A DNA stretch of 64,000 nucleotides. It comes from Pseudacidovorax intermedius. GTDB lineage: Bacteria; Pseudomonadota; Gammaproteobacteria; Burkholderiales; Burkholderiaceae_C. The position numbers and the translations under genes are program-made. The stretch spans positions 1,294,836-1,358,835 of the forward strand of contig NZ_QQAV01000001.1 of the NCBI RefSeq assembly GCF_003350475.1. Direction: 5' to 3'. Of this stretch, positions 27,015-36,905 are shown piece by piece. The number at the start of each line of letters is the position of its first letter. Positions within the stretch are counted from its first letter, which is position 1. The notes under the pieces were generated by a model. That model had not been told where the DNA came from. It was given only the letters and a program-made list of their open reading frames with translations, and did not search any database.

Positions 27015-27803
27015 TCAAGCCAGCCCGTTCTGCGGCCGGTTGTTCTCGATCCACACCCGCGTCGGCCCACCCACGCGCGACAGGCGCATGTGGTACTCGT
27101 AGCGGCCGGGGTGGTACAGGCCGGTGAGGTACTGCACGGGTCGGCCCGTGGCATCGCACACCACGCGCGCGATGCGCAGCAGCGGCTCGCCGGCCTGCAT
27201 GCGCAGGGCCTGGGCCACCTGCAGGTCGGCCAGGGCGGCGCCCATGGTCTGCTCGGCAGAATCGACCTGCACGCCATGCTGCTCCAGCGCCACCAGCATG
27301 GGCGTGTCCTGCAGTGTGTGCCGCTGCACCGCCGTGGCCAGGTCGGCCGGCAGGAAGACTTCGGAGTACAGGAAGGGCTGCGTCTTGAACTTGCGGATGC
27401 GCACCACCCGCAGCACCGGCGCGCCGGCCGCGAGGCCCAGCGCCTCGGCCGCGTGCGAGGGGGCTTCCACCACGCCGTGGTCCAGCACCTGCACCCGCGT
27501 GCGCTCGCCCAGGCTGACGATGCTGTCGAGCAGGCCGGCGCGCAGGGGCAGGTGCCGCGGCGGCTCGCCCGTGCCGGTGGGCAGGGTGCCCTTGCCGCGC
27601 ATGCGCATCACCAGGCCTTCTTCCTGCAGGCGCGCCAGCGCCGTGCGCACGGTCACCCGGGCGACGCCGAATTCCCGGGCCAGCTGGCGTTCGCCCGGCA
27701 GCGGCAGGCCCCGTTCGTAGTGGCCGGATTTCAGGCGCTCGCGCAGCAGCAGCCGCACCTGCTGGAAGCGCGGCAGGAGAGAGGGTTCGGCGGCGGCAGG
27801 CAT
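27015..27803 (-). CDS. GntR family regulator with UTRA domain (HutC type)
   Basis: A 262-residue regulator of the HutC/FarR subfamily. The winged helix-turn-helix is LKSGHYERGLPLPGERQLAREFGVARVTVRTALARLQEEGLV. The UTRA effector domain follows from residue 90, with VLRVVRIRKFKTQPFLYSEVFLP and DATGRPVQYLTGLYHPGRYEY. ATG 27803 is chosen; ATG 27839 is possible but adds no conserved sequence. It is divergent from brnA and co-directional with, and 100 bases downstream of, the TctC-like gene at 27904. An inverted repeat at 28933-28946 could be its operator. Effector unknown. Confidence 0.88.
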   Translation of the reverse strand: MPAAAEPSLLPRFQQVRLLLRERLKSGHYERGLPLPGERQLAREFGVARVTVRTALARLQEEGLVMRMRGKGTLPTGTGEPPRHLPLRAGLLDSIVSLGERTRVQVLDHGVVEAPSHAAEALGLAAGAPVLRVVRIRKFKTQPFLYSEVFLPADLATAVQRHTLQDTPMLVALEQHGVQVDSAEQTMGAALADLQVAQALRMQAGEPLLRIARVVCDATGRPVQYLTGLYHPGRYEYHMRLSRVGGPTRVWIENNRPQNGLA

Positions 27804-27903
27804 GCGGCCGAATGTAGGAGGGCCGTTGGCGCCGGGCAAGGCAGGCCCTGGCGTCGGTCGTCCTTGTCCGCGGTGTACGGCCGGCCGCCCCAGCGCGGAC
27901 GGA

Positions 27904-28875
27904 TCAATCGACGGTGGCGCCCGAGGCCTTGATGATCTTCGCCCAGTCCTGCACGTCCTGCGCCACGAACTGGCCGAACTGCGGCGGCGTCATGTGGACG
28001 GCGGTGGCCGCCTCGGTCTGCATGCGCTCCTGGTAGGCCGGCGAGTCGATGGCGGCCTTGACGGCGGCGTACAGCTTGTCCGTCACGTCCTGCGGCATCC
28101 GCGCCGGGCCGAACAGGCCGAACCAGGCCTGCGACTCGAAGCCCTTGACGGTGCGGCCGATGGGCGGCACGCCCGGGAACTGCGGCAGCGGCTCGCGCGT
28201 GCTCACGCCCAGCAGCTGGATGGCGCCGCCCTTCGCATGCGGCAGCACATTGACGGCGCTGGCGAACATCAGGTCCACCGTGCCGGCCAGCACGTCGGCC
28301 AGTGCGGGGTTGGTCCCCTTGTAGGGCACGTTGACGATGTCGGTGCCCGTCATCATCTTGAACTGCTCGCTGGCCAGGTGCAGCGAGGATCCCTGCGCGC
28401 CGATGGCGAAGTTGAGCTTGCCCGGGTTTTTCTTCGCGTACGCGATGAGCCCCGCCATGTCGTTGAAGGGCAGGCCCTTGCGGGCGATCAGCACGCTGGG
28501 CACGCGCGCCACCATGGTGATGGGGGTGAAGTCCTTCACCGGGTCGAAGACCAGGTTCCTGTAGAGCGTGGCGTTGATGGTGTGGCCGGTGAAGCTCATC
28601 AGCAGCGTGCTGCCATCCGGCGGCGCCTTGGCCACATAGGCGGCGGCGATGTTGCCACCGGCGCTCGCGCGGTTCTCGACCACCACCGGGCGGCCCAGGC
28701 TGTCGCCCATCATGCGGCCGATGATGCGGGCCAGGGTGTCGGTGGTGCCGCCGGCCGGGCTGCCCACGACGACGGTGAGGGGCTTGCCCTCCTGCGCGAG
28801 CGCAAGGCCGGGCAGGAAGGCGGTGGCCGCCAGCAGCGCGGCCAGGGTGGCGCGGCGTGTGCGCGGGAAGGTCAT
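27904..28875 (-). CDS. Tripartite tricarboxylate transporter substrate-binding protein (TctC/Bug family)
   Basis: A 323-residue periplasmic binding protein of the Bug family. A Tat-like or Sec signal ([23 protein letters not shown], residues 6-28) precedes [21 protein letters not shown] and [20 protein letters not shown], the two signature stretches of the family. No TctAB membrane genes are next to it. It lies on the same strand as the UTRA-GntR gene, and the pair looks like a small uptake module inserted between the ligase and Lhr genes. The ligand is probably a carboxylic acid. Confidence 0.87.
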   Translation of the reverse strand: MTFPRTRRATLAALLAATAFLPGLALAQEGKPLTVVVGSPAGGTTDTLARIIGRMMGDSLGRPVVVENRASAGGNIAAAYVAKAPPDGSTLLMSFTGHTINATLYRNLVFDPVKDFTPITMVARVPSVLIARKGLPFNDMAGLIAYAKKNPGKLNFAIGAQGSSLHLASEQFKMMTGTDIVNVPYKGTNPALADVLAGTVDLMFASAVNVLPHAKGGAIQLLGVSTREPLPQFPGVPPIGRTVKGFESQAWFGLFGPARMPQDVTDKLYAAVKAAIDSPAYQERMQTEAATAVHMTPPQFGQFVAQDVQDWAKIIKASGATVD

Positions 28876-28932
28876 CGGGGCTGTCTCCTTGTGATCGGGC
28901 CATGCTAGGCAGGCTGGGCCGTGGGTTCAATG

Positions 28933-28946
28933 GGACCAACTGGTCC
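28933..28946. promoter_or_regulatory. Inverted repeat GGACCA-AC-TGGTCC upstream of the TctC-like gene
   Basis: GGACCA (28933-28938) and TGGTCC (28941-28946) are perfect inverted repeats separated by AC, 58 bases upstream of the minus-strand TctC-like gene. The TGGTCC half-site resembles binding sites of UTRA-type GntR regulators such as DasR (TGGTCTAGACCA), so the regulator 27015-27803 is a candidate. Binding is not shown by sequence alone. Confidence 0.45.
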
Positions 28947-29117
28947 TATCGATGGAGCCACTTGTGCAAGGATGGCAGTCCGCGGCGCCTGAAGACGCCG
29001 TGGCTGGGCATGTGCGGGCAGGACGGCGCGCGGAGCGGGGTCGGTCCGCACATCCTCCGAGGCACGACGGCCTTTCGACCTGCAAACGGCCCCCATGGCC
29101 TTTGCTGTAATCGCGCC

Positions 29118-31850
29118 ATGCCTCGCCGGCCCGCTTCATCGCTTCTTGCCCAGCCGTCCGGCGCGTCCGGGCCTGCGCCCGCGGGCGGGCCTGCCGGGCT
29201 GGCCGTCCAGCACTGGTTCGACGCCCGCGGCTGGCAGCCCTTCGCCTTCCAGCGCGAGGTGTGGGCCGCCATCGCGGCCGGCCGTTCGGGTCTGCTGCAC
29301 GCGACCACCGGCGCGGGCAAGACCTATGCGGTGTGGCTGGGCGCGCTGCAGGCGCTGGCCGGCGAGCCGCCCGCCGCGGAAAGCGGCGGCAAGCCACCCG
29401 CGCCACCCCCGCTCACGGTGCTGTGGATCACGCCGATGCGCGCGCTGGCGGCCGACTCGCTGCGCGCCCTGTCCGAAACGCTGCCCGTGGTCGCGCCCCA
29501 CTGGGCGGCCGCCGCGCGCAGCGGCGACACCTCGTCGTCCGAGCGCAGCGCGCAGAACCAGCGCCTGCCCACCGTGCTGGTCACCACGCCCGAGAGTCTG
29601 TCGCTGATGCTGGCCCGCGCCGATGCGCAGGAGCGCCTGCGCCACCTGCGCCTGGTGGTGGTGGACGAATGGCACGAGCTGCTGGGCAACAAGCGCGGCG
29701 TGCAGGTGCAGCTGGCGCTGGCCCGCCTGCGGGGCTGGAACGCCGGCCTGATGGCCTGGGCCATGTCGGCCACGCTGGGCAACCTGCACGAGGCCATGGG
29801 CGCGCTGCTGGGTCCGGGCGAAGCCGGCGTGCTGGTACAGGGCCAGGTGCCCAAGACGCTGGTGGTCGACACCCTTCTGCCCGGCCGCACCGACCGCTTT
29901 CCCTGGGGCGGCCACCTGGGCTTGGCGATGCTGCCGCAGGTGGTGCAGGAGATCGACGCCAGCCCCAGCACGCTGGTCTTCACCAACACCCGCTCGCAGT
30001 CCGAGATCTGGTACCAGGCCCTGTTGGAGGCCCGTCCCGACTGGGCGGGGCTGATCGCGCTGCACCACGGCTCGCTCGACCGCGCGGTGCGCGAATGGGT
30101 GGAGCTCGGCCTCAAGAGCGGCCAGCTCAAGGCGGTGGTGTGCACGTCGAGCCTGGACCTGGGCGTGGACTTCCTGCCGGTGGAACGCGTGCTGCAGATC
30201 GGCTCGCCCAAGGGCGTGGCGCGGCTGCTGCAGCGCGCCGGCCGCTCGGGCCACGCGCCGGGCCGGCCCTCGCGCGTGAGCATCGTGCCCACCCACAGCC
30301 TGGAGCTGGTCGAGGGCGCCGCCGCGCGCGACGCCATCGCGGCCGGCCACATCGAATCGCGCCACACGCCGCGCGAGCCGCTGGACGTGCTGGTGCAGCA
30401 CCTCGTGACGGTGGCATTGGGCGGTGGCTTCCGGCCCGAGGCGCTGCTGGAAGAGGTGCGGCGCACGGCGGCCTATGCGCATCTGTCGGAGGCCAACTGG
30501 CAGTGGTGCCTGGACTTCGTGCGCCAGGGTGGCCCCTCGCTCGCCGCCTACCCGGACTACCACCGGGTGATGCCCGATGCCGAGGGCGTGTGGCGCGTGC
30601 CCGATGCGCGGCTGGCGCGGCGGCACCGCAGCAACATCGGCACCATCGTCAGCGACGCCAGCATGAGCGTGCAGTTCGTCGGCGGCGCGCGCATCGGCAC
30701 GGTGGAAGAGAGCTTCGTCGCCCGCATGAAGCCGGGCGACTGCTTCCTCTTCGGCGGCCGCATGCTGGAGCTGGTGCGCATCCGCGAGATGACGGCCTGG
30801 GTGCGCCGCGCCAGCGGCCAGCGCCCGGCCGTGCCGCGCTGGAACGGCGGGCGCATGCCGCTGTCCACCACGCTGGCCGATGCCACCGTGCAGCAGCTGG
30901 CGCTGGCCGCCGAAGGCCGCTACGACTCGCCCGAGCTGCAGGCCGCGCGGCCCCTGCTGGAGATCCAGCAGGCCTGGTCGCGCCTGCCCACGCCCGACAC
31001 GCTGGTGGCCGAGGCGCTGCGCACGCGCGAGGGCTGGCACCTGTTCCTCTATCCCTTCGCCGGTCGGCATGTGCACCTGGGGCTGGCCAGCCTGCTGGCC
31101 TGGCGGGTGGCGCAGCACGCGCCGCGCACCTTCTCCATCGCGGTCAACGACTATGGCTTCGAGCTGCTGGGCGCCACCGAGGTCGACTGGCCGCAGCTGC
31201 TGCCCCAAGTGCTGCGCGCCGGCCACGACGCGCCAGCGCAGGAGGCCCTGGCCGCGCACGACGACGACGGCGCGCTGCTGCACGAGGTGCTGGCCAGCCT
31301 CAATGCCAGCGAGCTGGCGCAGCGGCGCTTCCGCGAGATCGCGCGGGTGTCGGGCCTGATCTTCCAGGGCTACCCGGGCGAGAAGCGCAGCAGCCGGCAA
31401 CTGCAGGCCTCCTCCTCCCTGTTCTGGGAGGTGCTGCGCAAGTACGACCCGGCCAACCGCCTGCTGGCCCAGGCCGAGACCGAGCTGCTCGCGCAGGAGC
31501 TGGACATCGCCCGCCTGCGCGAGAGCCTGGTGCGCATGGCCGGCCAGCGGCTGGAGCTGGTCCAGCCCAAGCGGCCAACACCCTTCGCCTTTCCGCTGAT
31601 GGTCGAGCGCTTTCGCGAGAAGCTCAGCAACGAGAGCGTGGCCGACCGCATCGCCCGCATGGTGGCCCAGCTGGAGGAGGCTGCGGGCGGCGAGATCCCG
31701 GTGGGCGACGCGCAGGACGTGCGGCGCACTCTGGCCTTCGGGCAGGAGCAGCCGCCGGACAAGCCGGTCAAGGGCAGCGAGGACGCGACTCCGGCACCGC
31801 GGCGCGCCCGTCGGCCCCGCAAGCCCTCGAAGCCGCTGCCGCCGCTGTGA
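29118..31850 (+). CDS. Ligase-associated DEXH-box helicase (Lhr-Core)
   Basis: A 910-residue superfamily 2 helicase of the Lhr-Core type. Motif I is HATTGAGKT (about 61-69), motif II is DEWHE (the DExH box), motif III is SATLG, and motif VI is LQRAGRSGH. After the two RecA domains come a winged-helix and the Lhr-specific domain around [20 protein letters not shown]. The C-terminal 50 residues are charged and unstructured. Lhr-Core proteins of repair clusters are about 820-860 residues, so the termini are a little long. It moves 3'-5' on single-stranded DNA in related organisms. It is separated from the ligase gene by a toxin-antitoxin pair and a regulator/transport pair. Confidence 0.92.
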   Translation: MPRRPASSLLAQPSGASGPAPAGGPAGLAVQHWFDARGWQPFAFQREVWAAIAAGRSGLLHATTGAGKTYAVWLGALQALAGEPPAAESGGKPPAPPPLTVLWITPMRALAADSLRALSETLPVVAPHWAAAARSGDTSSSERSAQNQRLPTVLVTTPESLSLMLARADAQERLRHLRLVVVDEWHELLGNKRGVQVQLALARLRGWNAGLMAWAMSATLGNLHEAMGALLGPGEAGVLVQGQVPKTLVVDTLLPGRTDRFPWGGHLGLAMLPQVVQEIDASPSTLVFTNTRSQSEIWYQALLEARPDWAGLIALHHGSLDRAVREWVELGLKSGQLKAVVCTSSLDLGVDFLPVERVLQIGSPKGVARLLQRAGRSGHAPGRPSRVSIVPTHSLELVEGAAARDAIAAGHIESRHTPREPLDVLVQHLVTVALGGGFRPEALLEEVRRTAAYAHLSEANWQWCLDFVRQGGPSLAAYPDYHRVMPDAEGVWRVPDARLARRHRSNIGTIVSDASMSVQFVGGARIGTVEESFVARMKPGDCFLFGGRMLELVRIREMTAWVRRASGQRPAVPRWNGGRMPLSTTLADATVQQLALAAEGRYDSPELQAARPLLEIQQAWSRLPTPDTLVAEALRTREGWHLFLYPFAGRHVHLGLASLLAWRVAQHAPRTFSIAVNDYGFELLGATEVDWPQLLPQVLRAGHDAPAQEALAAHDDDGALLHEVLASLNASELAQRRFREIARVSGLIFQGYPGEKRSSRQLQASSSLFWEVLRKYDPANRLLAQAETELLAQELDIARLRESLVRMAGQRLELVQPKRPTPFAFPLMVERFREKLSNESVADRIARMVAQLEEAAGGEIPVGDAQDVRRTLAFGQEQPPDKPVKGSEDATPAPRRARRPRKPSKPLPPL

Positions 31851-31889
31851 CCGCGGTGCCTGCGCGCCGCAAGCGGTGCCGCGCCCCGG

Positions 31890-33692
31890 CTAGGCTTTGG
31901 GGCGGAAGGCGATCACCATCTGCGGCGGCACCTTGCCGTCGCGGTCTGCCGGCAGGCTGGGCACGCGCGCCATGGCGCGCAGCACGGCGGCGTCCCATGC
32001 CGCGACACCGCTTGAGCGGGTGAGCCGGTATTGCTCGATCCGCCCATCCACCGCGAGCTGGAGGGTGACCTCCGCGGCCGGGTTGCCGCTCACGGGGTCG
32101 CCAAAGATGATGTAGGGCCGCACCGCGTCGGTGATGGACTGGGCATAGCTCGCCGGACGCTCCCGGGCGGGCCGGGTGTTTTCGGCCAGCGTGAAGTTGA
32201 AGGGCGCGCGCATCACGCTGACGATGCCCTTACCCGCCGCGTTCCTGGCCGGCGAGAACCGCGCGCTGTGCATGGCCGCCAGCGCAGCCTCGTCCAGCAC
32301 GGCCTGGCCCGAGCTTTTCTCCACCACGATGCGACTCGCCGTTCCGTCGGCCTCGACGCGCACTGCGAGGAGGACCACGCCCTCCATCGAGGCTCGACGG
32401 GCTTCGGCCGGGTAGACGACCTTGGGCGGCGACAGATAGGAGGCCGCAACGGCCGCCCGCTCCACCCCGGCCAACCCGCCGCCCGGCGAACCGGACTGCG
32501 TCATGCCTCCGAGCAACTGGTCCACGGCCTTGCGCTGCTCGGCGTCAGGCGTCGTGCCCGGCTGTCCCGGTGCCCTCGTCAGCACGGGTGTGCTGACGCT
32601 GGGCTGGCCCATGGAGCTCGCGTGCGTGGCGGACGGGGCGGGTGTCGAACTGGGTGAGTCGAGCAGCTTGCCGAGCGCGCCCACTGCCATCAGCACCATG
32701 AAAGCCCAGCCATAGCGCGAACCCCAGGATTTGGCGCGGGGTGCGGGTGCCGGCACCGCACGGCGTCGTGCCGCTCGGGGCGCCAGCATCCGGCGCCAGC
32801 GAGGCACCTGTTCCGCCCATTCGCGCCATCGGCCGATGTTGCGCGTGTTGGTGATGAGATGCAGCCAGTGCGGATAGAGCTGCACGATCTGATCGAGCAT
32901 CGGCTGTTGCGCGAGCAGGGCGCCCGTGCGCGGGCGACGATCGGAGCGCAACTGGCGGATCAGCTCTCTCTGGGCCGTGCGCAGCTTGTTGGGCAGGCCG
33001 TCGTAGAACTCCATCTCGGCCAGCGCGGCCGAGACGATGGCGCCCGCCCGCGAGAACGCGGCCAGGCGACCCCGGTCGGCCTTCCAGCCCAGGCAGGCGA
33101 TGGCGGGGCCGAAGAGATGCTCCTTGCCGGGCGCCCAGCCCTCGGCAAGGATTTGCGCGACACCCCATTCGAAGTAGAAGCGCGCATCCACGTCGACCAG
33201 GCGCGGCCCTTCGAGGCATTGGGTGAGCCAGGTCTGCAACGCCGCGCGCCGCTGCTCTCCGCCGGGCAGGATATGGCGGCACAGCTCGTCCAATGCCTCG
33301 CGGGCGATCTGCTGGGCAGCCTGGTCGGCGGCGACCTGCTGCGCAGGCGCAAGGGGCGCCATGACGGCGCTGGCCGGGGTATCCGCGGCGCCGGCACCGG
33401 CATCGGCGCCACCGGCGGCGGCCGGCGCTTCCGTCGACGCGTCCGCGGGCCCGGCAGCAGGCGGTGGCTGTTGCGTCGAAATGGCATCCTCACCCTGGCC
33501 GGCGGCCTGGACGGCTTGGTGCGAGAGCCATGACCGGGCCTGTTCGTAGGCTTCGCGCAGGGACTGGAAGCCTTGCGCATCGGCTTCCTGATCTGTTTCC
33601 TTCAGCAGTCGCGCATAGGCGCGGCGGACGGCGCGCTCGTCCGCGTCGGGGCCCAGCCCCAGCCGGCGCAGAAAGGGAGGCGTCTTGCCCAT
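31890..33692 (-). CDS. J-domain-like protein with transmembrane segment and two TonB C-terminal domains
   Basis: A 600-residue multi-domain membrane protein. Residues 1-55 resemble a J-like domain (LRRLGLGPDADERAVRRAYARLL, then FQSLREAYEQARSWL), although the canonical HPD tripeptide is absent (TDQEAD is in that place). Residues 60-115 are an Ala/Pro linker; 116-300 are helical. One transmembrane helix covers about 327-346 (YGWAFMVLMAVGALGKLL). Two TonB/TolA C-terminal domains follow, at 420-503 (VVYPAEARRASMEGVVLLAV) and 515-598 (AEVTLQLAVDGRIEQYRLTR). Expected topology is J domain inside, TonB domains in the periplasm. The gene starts eight bases after the HscC-like gene, so Hsp70 and J protein are co-expressed. 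The combination is not one I recognise from characterised systems. Confidence 0.85.
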   Translation of the reverse strand: MGKTPPFLRRLGLGPDADERAVRRAYARLLKETDQEADAQGFQSLREAYEQARSWLSHQAVQAAGQGEDAISTQQPPPAAGPADASTEAPAAAGGADAGAGAADTPASAVMAPLAPAQQVAADQAAQQIAREALDELCRHILPGGEQRRAALQTWLTQCLEGPRLVDVDARFYFEWGVAQILAEGWAPGKEHLFGPAIACLGWKADRGRLAAFSRAGAIVSAALAEMEFYDGLPNKLRTAQRELIRQLRSDRRPRTGALLAQQPMLDQIVQLYPHWLHLITNTRNIGRWREWAEQVPRWRRMLAPRAARRRAVPAPAPRAKSWGSRYGWAFMVLMAVGALGKLLDSPSSTPAPSATHASSMGQPSVSTPVLTRAPGQPGTTPDAEQRKAVDQLLGGMTQSGSPGGGLAGVERAAVAASYLSPPKVVYPAEARRASMEGVVLLAVRVEADGTASRIVVEKSSGQAVLDEAALAAMHSARFSPARNAAGKGIVSVMRAPFNFTLAENTRPARERPASYAQSITDAVRPYIIFGDPVSGNPAAEVTLQLAVDGRIEQYRLTRSSGVAAWDAAVLRAMARVPSLPADRDGKVPPQMVIAFRPKA

Positions 33693-33700
33693 CGGGTGCC

Positions 33701-35419
33701 TCAGTGATCGTCGTCGGCCAGGACGGCACCGCTTTGCTCGATCTGATCGAGCTGCGCCTCGAGCCGCGCGCGTCCCTGCGCGGCGAGCCGCATGTCCTGC
33801 GTGGCCAGGTCGGATTCGAAGCGCAGGATCTGCGCGCTCAGCCATTCCCGCACCTGCCCGCGCAAGAGCGCATAGATGCGTTCGGCCCGGGCCAGGGTGG
33901 TCCGGTTTTCGAGGGTGTCGCGCGGATGGATCTTCAGCCCCTGCATCGCATCCAGCCGCTCGGCGACCTCGGCGTCGGTCAGCAGTCCGGGGTTGCCCTG
34001 GATCACCACGCTGACGGTCCTGCGCGTCTTGAGGACGGTCGCCTCTACCTGCAGCAGGCCATTGACGTCGTAGGTGAAACGCACGTCCACTGCCGAGTCC
34101 TCGATGTTGGCGGACGGCGTATCCACCCGCAGTTCGCCCAGGTGGATGTTGTCCCGCACCATCCGGGATTCGCCCTGGAAGATGTGCAGATCGATGCAGT
34201 GCTGGCCTTCCGAGATCGGCACGTAGTTCTTCACCCGGCTGACAGGGACGGTGGTGTTGCGTTCGATGATGGGGTCGAAGTGCCCTGGCGTGGTGCTGCC
34301 GTCGGGCAGGCGTTTGCTGACCGCCACGCCGAGGGAGTAGGGCGCCACATCGGTCATCACCACTTCCTTGAGCGCGGCGTCGCGGGCCTTGAGTCCTGCC
34401 TGCACGGCCGCGCCGAGCGCCACGACCTCGTCGGGGTTGAAGTCGATGGCGGGGAAGCGGCCGAACATGGTGGTGGCCAGTCGCCGCACCATGGGCATGC
34501 GCGTGGCGCCGCCGGCGAGCACGATGTTGTCGAGCATGGCGCTGCGCAGGTTGGCGTCTCGAAGCGCCCGCTCCACCGGCATCCGAAGCCGCTTGAGCAA
34601 TGTGGCGCAGGCATGTTCCAGCATGGGCTCGTCGATGGCGAGCGAGAGGTCCTGGCCCTTGTAGGCGACCTTGATCTCGGCCTTCGGTTGTTCGCTGAGT
34701 GCCTTCTTGGCCCGCTCTGCCGCCCCCAGGAGCCGCTGCAGGAAAAGGCGATCCTGGCGCACGGACGCGGGCAGGCCGGCCTTCTCGATGAACAGGTCCA
34801 CCAGCGCCATCAGGAAATCCTCGCCGCCAAGGAAGTTGTCGCCGGCCGAGGCGCGGACCTCCATGACGCCTTCGAACATCTCCAGGATCGAGACATCGAA
34901 GGTGCCGCCGCCCAGGTCGAACACCAGAAAGCGCGTCTCCGCGTCACGCTGGTGCAGCCCGTAGGCGAGCGCTGCAGCGGTGGGTTCGTTGAGCAGGCGC
35001 TCCACCTTCAGCCCGGCCAGGCGGCCTGCCGTCTGCGTCGCCTTGCGCTGTGCGTCGGAGAAATAGGCGGGCACGGTGATGACCGCCTCCTCGACGGCCT
35101 GCCCCAGGAATGCCTCGGCATCCGCCTTCAGCGACCGGAGGATGAGCGAGGACAGCTCCTCGGGCCGGAAATCTCGTTCACCCAGCGCCAGCGTTTTGGC
35201 GCTGCCCATGTAGCGCTTGAAGCTGGCAGCGGTTCGCTCGGGATGGGTCTGCAGACGCTCTCGCGCTGCACGGCCGACCAGCACCGTCCCATCGTCGTCG
35301 AGGCTGATGCAGGACGGGGTGAGCGTCTCACCCAATGCATTCGGGACGAGCGTCGCACGGCCCTCCTGCCAGACGGCCGCCAGGCTGTTGGTGGTTCCCA
35401 GATCGATGCCGACGATCAT
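33701..35419 (-). CDS. hscC: HscC-like Hsp70 family chaperone
   Basis: A 572-residue Hsp70 of the HscC type. The ATPase domain has all phosphate motifs: GIDLGTTNSLAAVW at the N-terminus, FDLGGGTFDVSILE near residue 170 and LAGGATRMPMVR near residue 305. The substrate domain follows from about residue 360 (VTDVAPYSLGVAV; GEGQ-like ISEGQHCIDLHIFQG). The shorter C-terminal lid, relative to about 640 residues in DnaK, is typical of HscC (556 residues in E. coli). It has no signal peptide and is cytosolic. HscC usually pairs with a dedicated J protein; here the partner is the membrane-bound J/TonB protein directly downstream. Confidence 0.9.
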   Translation of the reverse strand: MIVGIDLGTTNSLAAVWQEGRATLVPNALGETLTPSCISLDDDGTVLVGRAARERLQTHPERTAASFKRYMGSAKTLALGERDFRPEELSSLILRSLKADAEAFLGQAVEEAVITVPAYFSDAQRKATQTAGRLAGLKVERLLNEPTAAALAYGLHQRDAETRFLVFDLGGGTFDVSILEMFEGVMEVRASAGDNFLGGEDFLMALVDLFIEKAGLPASVRQDRLFLQRLLGAAERAKKALSEQPKAEIKVAYKGQDLSLAIDEPMLEHACATLLKRLRMPVERALRDANLRSAMLDNIVLAGGATRMPMVRRLATTMFGRFPAIDFNPDEVVALGAAVQAGLKARDAALKEVVMTDVAPYSLGVAVSKRLPDGSTTPGHFDPIIERNTTVPVSRVKNYVPISEGQHCIDLHIFQGESRMVRDNIHLGELRVDTPSANIEDSAVDVRFTYDVNGLLQVEATVLKTRRTVSVVIQGNPGLLTDAEVAERLDAMQGLKIHPRDTLENRTTLARAERIYALLRGQVREWLSAQILRFESDLATQDMRLAAQGRARLEAQLDQIEQSGAVLADDDH

Positions 35420-35599
35420 CTTGACTCCATGGACATGTTGGTTCGAAAGCGCATGGTATTGAGCATTTGTGCTTCAGGCGTTGCATCGGACGGCCGAGCC
35501 CGGGGCGGGCATCGGCTCGGACGGCTGCCTCGGCCGCCTCGTCGGGCCAAGCGCACTATCCGTTGCGAAACGTAAACTCCTGCCTTCCTCCACCTTCCC

Positions 35600-36322
35600 A
35601 TGTCCTTCCTGCCCCGTTCCGATGCCCCTGCCGCCCATGAAGTGCTCTGGGCTGGCGAGCGCCTCCACCTGCTGCCCGAGCGCGCCCTGTGGTGGCCGGC
35701 GGCCCGGACCCTGTTCATCGCCGACCTGCACATCGGCAAGGCCGCCACCTTCCGGGCACTGGGCCAGCCGGTGCCCGGCGGCACCACGCACGAGAACCTG
35801 GCCCGCCTCGATACGCTGATCCATCGGCAGGGTGCGCGCGAGGTGGTCTTCCTGGGGGACTTCCTGCACGCGCCGCAGGCCCGCACGCCGCAGGTGCTGC
35901 AGGCGCTGGCCGCCTGGCGCGCGCGCCATCCCCAACTGGGCATGACGCTGGTGCGCGGCAACCATGACGACCGGGCCGGCGATCCGCCGGCCGAACTGCG
36001 CATCGCGCTGGCCGACGAACCCTTTGCGCTCGGTCCCTTCGCCTGCTGCCACCATCCGCAGACCCAGCCGGGCCGCTTCGTGCTGGCGGGCCACCTGCAT
36101 CCGGCCTGCGCGCTGCAGGGCCCGGGCCGCGACAGCCTGCGCCTGCCCTGCTTCGTCAGCGAGCCAGGCCTGGCGATCCTGCCGGCCTTCGGCGAATTCA
36201 CCGGCGGCCTGCTGCTGCCGCGGATGCCGCAGCGCCGGCTGCATGCGGTGGGTGGCGGGGGCGTGTGGCTGTTGCCACCCGCGGCCGGCGACCGCGACGA
36301 AGGGACGCCATGGCCTCGGTGA
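35600..36322 (+). CDS. pdeM: Ligase-associated DNA damage response metallophosphoesterase PdeM
   Basis: A 240-residue calcineurin-like phosphoesterase with all metal motifs in order: ADLHIGK, LGDFLHAP, RGNHDD, CHHPQTQP and AGHLHPA. This is the manganese-dependent nuclease (MPE) of the Lig-Exo-Lhr repair cluster. The start ATG 35600 sits 180 bases from the divergent hscC gene. It overlaps the following cyclic-nucleotide-binding gene by 13 bases. It is some 3.7 kb away from Lhr-Core because the chaperone pair has been placed in between. The nuclease probably acts on single-stranded DNA ends. Confidence 0.9.
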   Translation: MSFLPRSDAPAAHEVLWAGERLHLLPERALWWPAARTLFIADLHIGKAATFRALGQPVPGGTTHENLARLDTLIHRQGAREVVFLGDFLHAPQARTPQVLQALAAWRARHPQLGMTLVRGNHDDRAGDPPAELRIALADEPFALGPFACCHHPQTQPGRFVLAGHLHPACALQGPGRDSLRLPCFVSEPGLAILPAFGEFTGGLLLPRMPQRRLHAVGGGGVWLLPPAAGDRDEGTPWPR

Positions 36323-36873
36323 ACCTGCGCGAGGAAGCGGCGCTGATGCTCACCCGCTCGTCCATCGTGGCCGAGCTGGACATCCACGACGCGCGGATCA
36401 TCGTCGACGCCATGCGCCCCATGGCCGTCAAGGCCGGCACGGTCATCATGACCGAGGGGCAGACCGACGACGTCGACTACATGGCGCTGGTGCTTGAAGG
36501 CCAGGTGCGGGCCGAGGGCTCGGGCGTGGGCGATGGCGACGAGGTGGTGATCTCGGTCATCGACGCCGGCCAGCTCTTCGGCGAGATGGGCCTGATCGAC
36601 GGCTCGCCGCGCTCGGCCACCTGCACGGCCCTCACCGACCTCAAGCTGGCGGTGCTCACCCGCCGCGCGCTGCGCGGCCTGGTGGAAGTGCAGCCCGCCG
36701 TGGCCGCGCGGCTGATGCTGTCCATCTCTCGCGCGCTGGCCGAGCGCCTGCGCGAGAGCAACCGCCGCCTGCGCACCCTGTCGCAGATCAGCCGCGCCAT
36801 GCAGGCCGAGCTGGGCGCGGTGCACGCCGTGAACAAGCGCCTGCTGGCGGCGCAGGCGCGCAAGGCCGGCTGA
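36310..36873 (+). CDS. Cyclic nucleotide-binding domain protein
   Basis: A 187-residue protein with one cNMP-binding domain. The phosphate-binding cassette is seen as GQLFGEMGLIDGSPRSATCTALTDLKL (about residues 96-122), with the Glu-Met and Arg-Ser-Ala positions typical for the family. There is no helix-turn-helix; the C-terminus is a helical tail (ALAERLRESNRRLRTLSQISRAMQ). It may be a small regulatory or sensor protein. It starts 13 bases inside the pdeM gene, so translation is coupled to it; why a cNMP sensor follows a repair nuclease is unclear. It is followed by a pentanucleotide repeat 32 bases after its stop. Confidence 0.85.
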   Translation: MASVNLREEAALMLTRSSIVAELDIHDARIIVDAMRPMAVKAGTVIMTEGQTDDVDYMALVLEGQVRAEGSGVGDGDEVVISVIDAGQLFGEMGLIDGSPRSATCTALTDLKLAVLTRRALRGLVEVQPAVAARLMLSISRALAERLRESNRRLRTLSQISRAMQAELGAVHAVNKRLLAAQARKAG

Positions 36874-36905
36874 GACTTCCTGCGGGCCGGCGCGTGGCGT
36901 GGGCT

